Below are positions 59,348 to 64,000 of a stretch of 64,000 nt of DNA, one piece after another (position 1 is the first letter of the stretch; every line of letters starts with the position of its first letter). The notes below the pieces were generated by a model. That model was not told where the DNA came from. It was given only the letters and a program-made list of their open reading frames with translations, and ran no database searches. The position numbers were made by a program, and so were the translations under genes. The DNA is from Mycobacterium colombiense (GTDB taxonomy: Bacteria; Actinomycetota; Actinomycetes; Mycobacteriales; Mycobacteriaceae), in the NCBI RefSeq assembly GCF_003284975.1, contig NZ_QMEU01000018.1, positions 1 to 64,000 of the forward strand. Reading direction: 5' to 3'.

Positions 59348-59992
59348 GTGACGAACCCGCATTTTGCGTGGTTGCCGCCAGAAGTCAACTCGGCACTAAT
59401 TTTCTCCGGTCCAGGTCCCGGGCCGCTGCTTGCTGCCGCGGCGGCGTGGGACGGGCTGGCCGGGGAGTTGGCATCGTCGGCATCGTCATTTTCTTCGGTG
59501 ACGTCAGATCTCGCCAGCGGGTCGTGGCAGGGCGCGTCGTCGACGGCCATGATGTCGGTCGCCAGCCAATACGTGAGCTGGCTGTCCGCGGCGGCCGCGC
59601 AGGCCGAAGAGGTGTCACACCAGGCCTCGGCCATCGCGACCGCGTTCGAGGTGGCGCTGGCGGCCACCGTGCAACCGGCCGTCGTCGCGGCCAACCGCGC
59701 CCTGGTGCGCGCGCTGGCGGCAAACAACCACCTGGGTCAGAACACCGCGGCCATCGCCGACATCGAGGCCGCCTACGAGCAGATGTGGGCCTCCGACGTC
59801 GCGGCGATGTTCGGCTACCACGCCGACGCGTCGGCGGCCGTGGCCAAGCTGCCGCCCTGGAATCAGGTGTTGCAGAACCTCGGCTTCTCCAACACCAGCA
59901 CCGCCGTCACGCGCCCGGCCAGCTCCGGTGCCGTTGCCCGCGGCTACACCTCGCGCATCGCCGGATTCCTGCGGCCCTCGGCGCCGCAGTAG
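59348..59992 (+). CDS. Short PPE protein (PPE10-like, without repeat domain)
   Basis: This 214-residue protein consists of the ~176-residue PPE domain (FAWLPPEVNSALIFSGPG, the WxG-type turn GSWQG and YEQMWASDVAAMFGYH) plus a tail of only ~38 residues (NQVLQNLGFSN through ITGY-like GYTSRIAGFL). It matches the N-terminus of M. tuberculosis PPE10 (Rv0442c), which continues into a long NxGxGNxG (MPTR) repeat; that part is missing here. PPE proteins are secreted by ESX systems as PE-PPE dimers, but no PE gene is adjacent. The GTG start is fixed by the leaderless TAAGTT. Confidence 0.88.
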   Translation: MTNPHFAWLPPEVNSALIFSGPGPGPLLAAAAAWDGLAGELASSASSFSSVTSDLASGSWQGASSTAMMSVASQYVSWLSAAAAQAEEVSHQASAIATAFEVALAATVQPAVVAANRALVRALAANNHLGQNTAAIADIEAAYEQMWASDVAAMFGYHADASAAVAKLPPWNQVLQNLGFSNTSTAVTRPASSGAVARGYTSRIAGFLRPSAPQ

Positions 59993-60022
59993 CGCGGCAC
60001 CTCGCGCCTATCCTGGAAGGTC

Positions 60023-60421
60023 ATGCGCACCAAGAAGAAGGTCGACCTCAAGGCGCTGGCCGATGCGCTGGTCGACTACCCCTACGCGTACCTGATCACG
60101 GTCGACGACGACTACCGCGTGCACACCGTGACGGTCGAGCCGCGGCTCGATGGGGCCAATCTCGACGTCGGACTCATCGGCGGCCGGACCCGCAACAACC
60201 TCGCCCAGCGCGCCGACGTCACCTTGTTGTGGCCGCCCGGCGAGCCGGGCGGCTACTCGCTGATCGTCGATGGCAGCGCCGAGGTGACCGACGCCAGCGC
60301 GGAGACCGCCCGCCTGACCGTGGTTCCCACCCGCGCGCTGCTGCACCGCGACGCCGAGTCGGCGGACGCGGCCAAGGGCTGCCTGCACGACTGCGTGGTG
60401 TTCTCGCTGCCATCGACCTAG
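60023..60421 (+). CDS. Pyridoxamine 5'-phosphate oxidase-like protein
   Basis: This 132-residue protein has a split beta-barrel of the PNPOx/flavin-reductase type: [46 protein letters not shown] and [14 protein letters not shown]. It may bind F420 or FMN; the substrate is unknown. GGAAGG lies 4 bases before the ATG, and TATCCT is also 8 bases upstream. It corresponds by place and strand to Rv0441c. It follows the PPE gene by 30 bp. Confidence 0.78.
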   Translation: MRTKKKVDLKALADALVDYPYAYLITVDDDYRVHTVTVEPRLDGANLDVGLIGGRTRNNLAQRADVTLLWPPGEPGGYSLIVDGSAEVTDASAETARLTVVPTRALLHRDAESADAAKGCLHDCVVFSLPST

Positions 60422-60427
60422 CGGCCG

Positions 60428-60433
60428 TACAGT
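60428..60433 (+). promoter_or_regulatory. Leaderless -10 element for the CMD-like gene
   Basis: TACAGT ends 6 bases before the GTG at 60440. Confidence 0.5.
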
Positions 60434-60439
60434 CGCATC

Positions 60440-60991
60440 GTGAGCCGCGTCGCACCGCTCGCTCCGCCGTGGAGCGAAGAAGATGCCACTGGCATCAACA
60501 GCTGGGGTCACCCCGACCGCACCTACGAGCCGCTGCTTTTGGTGCGTTGCCTGCAGCGCCATCCGACGCTGGCCGCCCGGCTGCGCAAGCTCGGCGAATC
60601 CCTTTATGTCGCAGCACTTTTGCCGGGTCGCACGCGGACCATCGCCATTTTGCGGATCTGCGCGCTGGTCGGCTGCGCATACGAGTGGGGCGGGCAGGCG
60701 GCGTTCTGGGGCCCGATCGCCGGTGTCAGCGACGACGAGTGTGACGCACTGGTCACCGGCGGCCCGGACGACCCGCGGTGGAGCGTTGCGGAGCGCACGC
60801 TGATCGAGGCGGTGGACGAACTCGAGCGCACCGGCTCGTGGTCGGAGGAGACGTGGACCGCGCTGGGCCGCGAACTCGACGACGAGCAACGCATCGAATT
60901 GCTCACGGCCGTCGGCTGGTATCGCACGATCTGCACGCTTTGCAACGCGCTCGCGCTGCCGGTGGAGGGCTGGATGCGGCCCTGGCCCTGA
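60440..60991 (+). CDS. Carboxymuconolactone decarboxylase-like protein
   Basis: This 183-residue protein has the AhpD/CMD helix pattern: LLPGRTRTIAILRICALVGCAYEWGGQAAF with a single cysteine (GCAYEW), then helices around WSVAERTLIEAVDELE and DDEQRIELLTAVGWYRTICTLCNAL. It resembles the Rv0464c-like protein in plan but is not closely similar. No clear role is known. It follows the PNPOx-like gene by 18 bp, so it may also be read from that promoter. Confidence 0.78.
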   Translation: MSRVAPLAPPWSEEDATGINSWGHPDRTYEPLLLVRCLQRHPTLAARLRKLGESLYVAALLPGRTRTIAILRICALVGCAYEWGGQAAFWGPIAGVSDDECDALVTGGPDDPRWSVAERTLIEAVDELERTGSWSEETWTALGRELDDEQRIELLTAVGWYRTICTLCNALALPVEGWMRPWP

Positions 60992-61032
60992 GTCCGATTG
61001 CGGCGACCCGGCTTCCCCGCGCGCGATCGCCG

Positions 61033-61857
61033 CTAGCTCGCAGAGCCGTCCCTACGCAGGCTGGGATGTTGGTTCTTCAATAGCGGCAACAACACCCGCC
61101 GCGGCATGAACTGGAACAGGCGGGTGCTGATCTGGCTTGGCAAGCCCGGGATCACCGTTCCGCGGTCGTGGTCGAGCGCGTCGACTCCGGCGCGCGCCAC
61201 CTCACGCGACGGTTTCCACATGAACTTCGGGAAGGCATCGGCGAAGTCTTGCTCGTCCATGCCGGCGCTCTTGACGAACTCGGTGCGCACCGGCCCCGGG
61301 CACAGCAGCGCGACGGTGACGCCGGTGCCGGCGAGTTCACCGCGCAGCCCCTGGGTGTAGTTGTTGACGAACGCCTTGGTGGCCGCGTAGCCGACCTGCC
61401 CCGGAAACGGTTGGTAGCCGGCGGTGGATCCGATGTTGAGGATGGCGCCGCGACCACGCGGCACCATCTGCTGGACCGCGCGGGTGCTCAGGTCGATGAC
61501 GGCCTCGACGTTGACCCGCACCTGGGCGATCTCGGCGTCAACGGGCGTCTTGGTCACCGACCCCATGGTGCCGATGCCGGCGTTGTTGACCAGGATGTCG
61601 ACGGTCAGGCCGCGGCGGCCGACCTCGTCGAGAAGGCCGCCGCGGGCGGCGGAATCGGCGACGTCGCAGGCGATCACCTCGACGCGCACCGCGCCGGCGA
61701 GCTCGTCGGCCAGCTCGCGCAGCCGGTCCTCCCGGCGGGCGACCAGCGTCACGCCGTGCCCGCGGTCGGCCAGTTCGCGCGCGATGTCGGCGCCGATGCC
61801 CGACGATGCCCCGGTCACGACGGCGGTGCTCTCGGGGGAGGGAGTCGGTAGGGCCAC
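61033..61857 (-). CDS. Short-chain dehydrogenase/reductase
   Basis: This 274-residue classical SDR has [37 protein letters not shown], the serine in LNIGSTAGY and the catalytic YAATKAF. A basic, hydrophobic tail (RLFQFMPRRVLLPLLKNQ) suggests membrane contact. The substrate is unknown. The GTG lies 6 bases after TAAGGT (61864-61869). It lies downstream of groEL2 on the same strand but after a strong terminator, so it is probably a separate unit. Confidence 0.87.
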   Translation of the reverse strand: MALPTPSPESTAVVTGASSGIGADIARELADRGHGVTLVARREDRLRELADELAGAVRVEVIACDVADSAARGGLLDEVGRRGLTVDILVNNAGIGTMGSVTKTPVDAEIAQVRVNVEAVIDLSTRAVQQMVPRGRGAILNIGSTAGYQPFPGQVGYAATKAFVNNYTQGLRGELAGTGVTVALLCPGPVRTEFVKSAGMDEQDFADAFPKFMWKPSREVARAGVDALDHDRGTVIPGLPSQISTRLFQFMPRRVLLPLLKNQHPSLRRDGSAS

Positions 61858-61863
61858 GCGTTC

Positions 61864-61869
61864 ACCTTA
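61864..61869 (-). promoter_or_regulatory. Leaderless -10 element for the SDR gene
   Basis: TAAGGT on the minus strand, 6 bases before the GTG. Confidence 0.5.
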
Positions 61870-61880
61870 AGCCGCCGAAC

Positions 61881-61926
61881 GTCACGCTGGCGTGACGGTC
61901 GGTGTCGAGCGTCACGCTGGCTTGAC
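61881..61926. repeat. Palindromic repeat pair between the SDR gene and groEL2
   Basis: GTCACGCTGGCGTGAC (61881-61896) is a perfect palindrome with 7-bp arms around TG. A second copy with one change (GTCACGCTGGCTTGAC, 61911-61926) lies 30 bp on. Both are just upstream of the SDR promoter. Confidence 0.6.
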
Positions 61927-61957
61927 ACTCGGCGAAGGTCGGCCTCACGACGCACAC

Positions 61958-61991
61958 GAAAAAGCCCGGCCCCTTGTGGGGGCCGGGCTTT
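61958..61991 (-). terminator. groEL2 terminator
   Basis: The 13-bp arms AAAGCCCGGCCCC and GGGGCCGGGCTTT pair perfectly around TTGTG. On the minus strand the stem ends in a run of five T. It lies 21 bp after the groEL2 stop. Confidence 0.9.
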
Positions 61992-62012
61992 CCCGTGCTT
62001 GAGTCGTCGGAC

Positions 62013-63659
<1,647 letters not shown>

Positions 63660-63785
63660 CTATGGGGTGACACTCAGGGCGACCGCTTGTCGGGTCGCCC
63701 CATCAACGCTGTGGCCGGGTGCAGTGCCCGCGACGGACGGCTAGGTGTCTTCCGCTTGTAGCGGCCCTGGCCTCACCGTCCCGAC

Positions 63786-63812
63786 CTAGCACTCGCTGGT
63801 CGCGAGTGCCAA
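63786..63812. promoter_or_regulatory. CIRCE operator 1 (HrcA site)
   Basis: CTAGCACTC and GAGTGCCAA are separated by 9 bases, matching TTAGCACTC-N9-GAGTGCTAA with changes at the outer bases of each arm. Confidence 0.9.
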
Positions 63813-63820
63813 CGTCATTC

Positions 63821-63847
63821 TTAGCACTCGCCCATGTCGAGTGCAAG
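63821..63847. promoter_or_regulatory. CIRCE operator 2 (HrcA site)
   Basis: TTAGCACTC and GAGTGCAAG are separated by 9 bases; the left arm is exact. It lies 8 bases from the first CIRCE and 173 bp or more before groEL2. Confidence 0.9.
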
Positions 63848-63859
63848 AAGTGGTCAGTG

Positions 63860-64000
63860 CTATCGCCCAGCGCGTAAACCGTCGACGACGACGCCGGTAA
63901 CCCGCTCGGCCAACGCCGAGTTGTATGCCTCCATCGCCTGGCACCCGACCATGATCGTCTTCACTTCGCGGACCCCGATGTCCTGGCGCGCGGTGCCCGC
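63860..64000 (-). CDS. TetR-family regulator, C-terminal end (5' part outside window)
   Basis: The last 46 residues of a minus-strand gene read AGTARQDIGVREVKTIMVGC and continue to VDGLRAGR before the TAG at 63860-63862. The RQDIGVREVKTIMVG segment is typical of the C-terminal helices of TetR/SbtR-type regulators. The rest lies beyond 64000. Its end is only 13 bp from the second CIRCE element of groEL2. Confidence 0.65.
   Translation of the reverse strand, partial: AGTARQDIGVREVKTIMVGCQAMEAYNSALAERVTGVVVDGLRAGR

Noticed and set aside
59368..60744. 458-codon plus-strand ORF over the PPE gene and its neighbours
   Set aside because: Arg-rich low-complexity frame crossing three well-supported genes.

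Overview
The window is a high-GC mycobacterial chromosome segment. The gene order follows the M. tuberculosis Rv0505c-Rv0440 block, read in reverse, with local differences. Hsp65, HbhA, PcaA/UmaA/CmaA2, SenX3-RegX3 with MIRU repeats, mycothiol synthesis (MshA), RamB/Icl and a PPE protein all point to a slow-growing Mycobacterium. The M. avium complex or a near relative is my best guess, but the species cannot be fixed from this sequence alone.

Layout. (1) 1-2277: an AT-richer accessory stretch. It holds the 3' end of a secreted toxin with a TNT-like (NAD+ glycohydrolase) C-terminus, a likely immunity gene, a 71-codon orphan and decayed DNA. (2) 2278-8522: the serB1 / UPF0336 / cmaA2 operon faces an acyltransferase-galE2 unit, followed by bS22, an HTH gene and proC. 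(3) 8538-16756: a thioesterase, a TIM-barrel gene, a membrane protein and ppx1, then Rv0495c-like, a lipocalin-like gene and a Nudix gene, then senX3-regX3 joined by MIRU repeats. (4) 16911-31186: gpm1, a YbjN-like gene, mshA and a ROK regulator; an SDR gene; the L,D-transpeptidase lprQ and murB; a nitrilase and a DUF2993 protein; deoC, hbhA, its XRE-type neighbour and a DUF445 protein. (5) 31370-42222: a TetR gene, the convergent mycolate methyltransferases pcaA and umaA, fadB2, icl1, a thioesterase, ramB, lpdC and small membrane genes. (6) 42242-53892: DUF779 and aldehyde dehydrogenase, a methyltransferase, a prolyl oligopeptidase, echA2, the Rv0455c-type secreted protein, and a TetR-mmpS-mmpL operon. 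(7) 54022-64000: a DipZ-like redox protein, small enzymes, a D-aminoacylase-like gene, a short PPE10-like gene, an SDR, groEL2 under two CIRCE operators, and the end of a TetR gene.

How the genes work together. Much of the window is cell-envelope biology: mycolate cyclopropanation (CmaA2, PcaA, UmaA), peptidoglycan precursor and 3-3 crosslink formation (MurB, LprQ), lipid export (MmpS/MmpL), adhesion (HbhA) and siderophore secretion (Rv0455c family). A second theme is fatty-acid, C2 and redox metabolism (FadB2, Icl1 with RamB, LpdC, MshA). Many genes lack a Shine-Dalgarno sequence. Instead they start 6-7 bases after a TANNNT hexamer, the pattern expected for leaderless mRNAs.

The most novel-looking locus is the toxin/immunity region at the left edge. 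Next come the overlapping divergent murB/Rv0481c promoter, the coupled mini-ORF chain between senX3 and regX3, the repeat-controlled TetR/mmpSL/dipZ junction and the 12-bp perfect palindrome ahead of the XRE gene.
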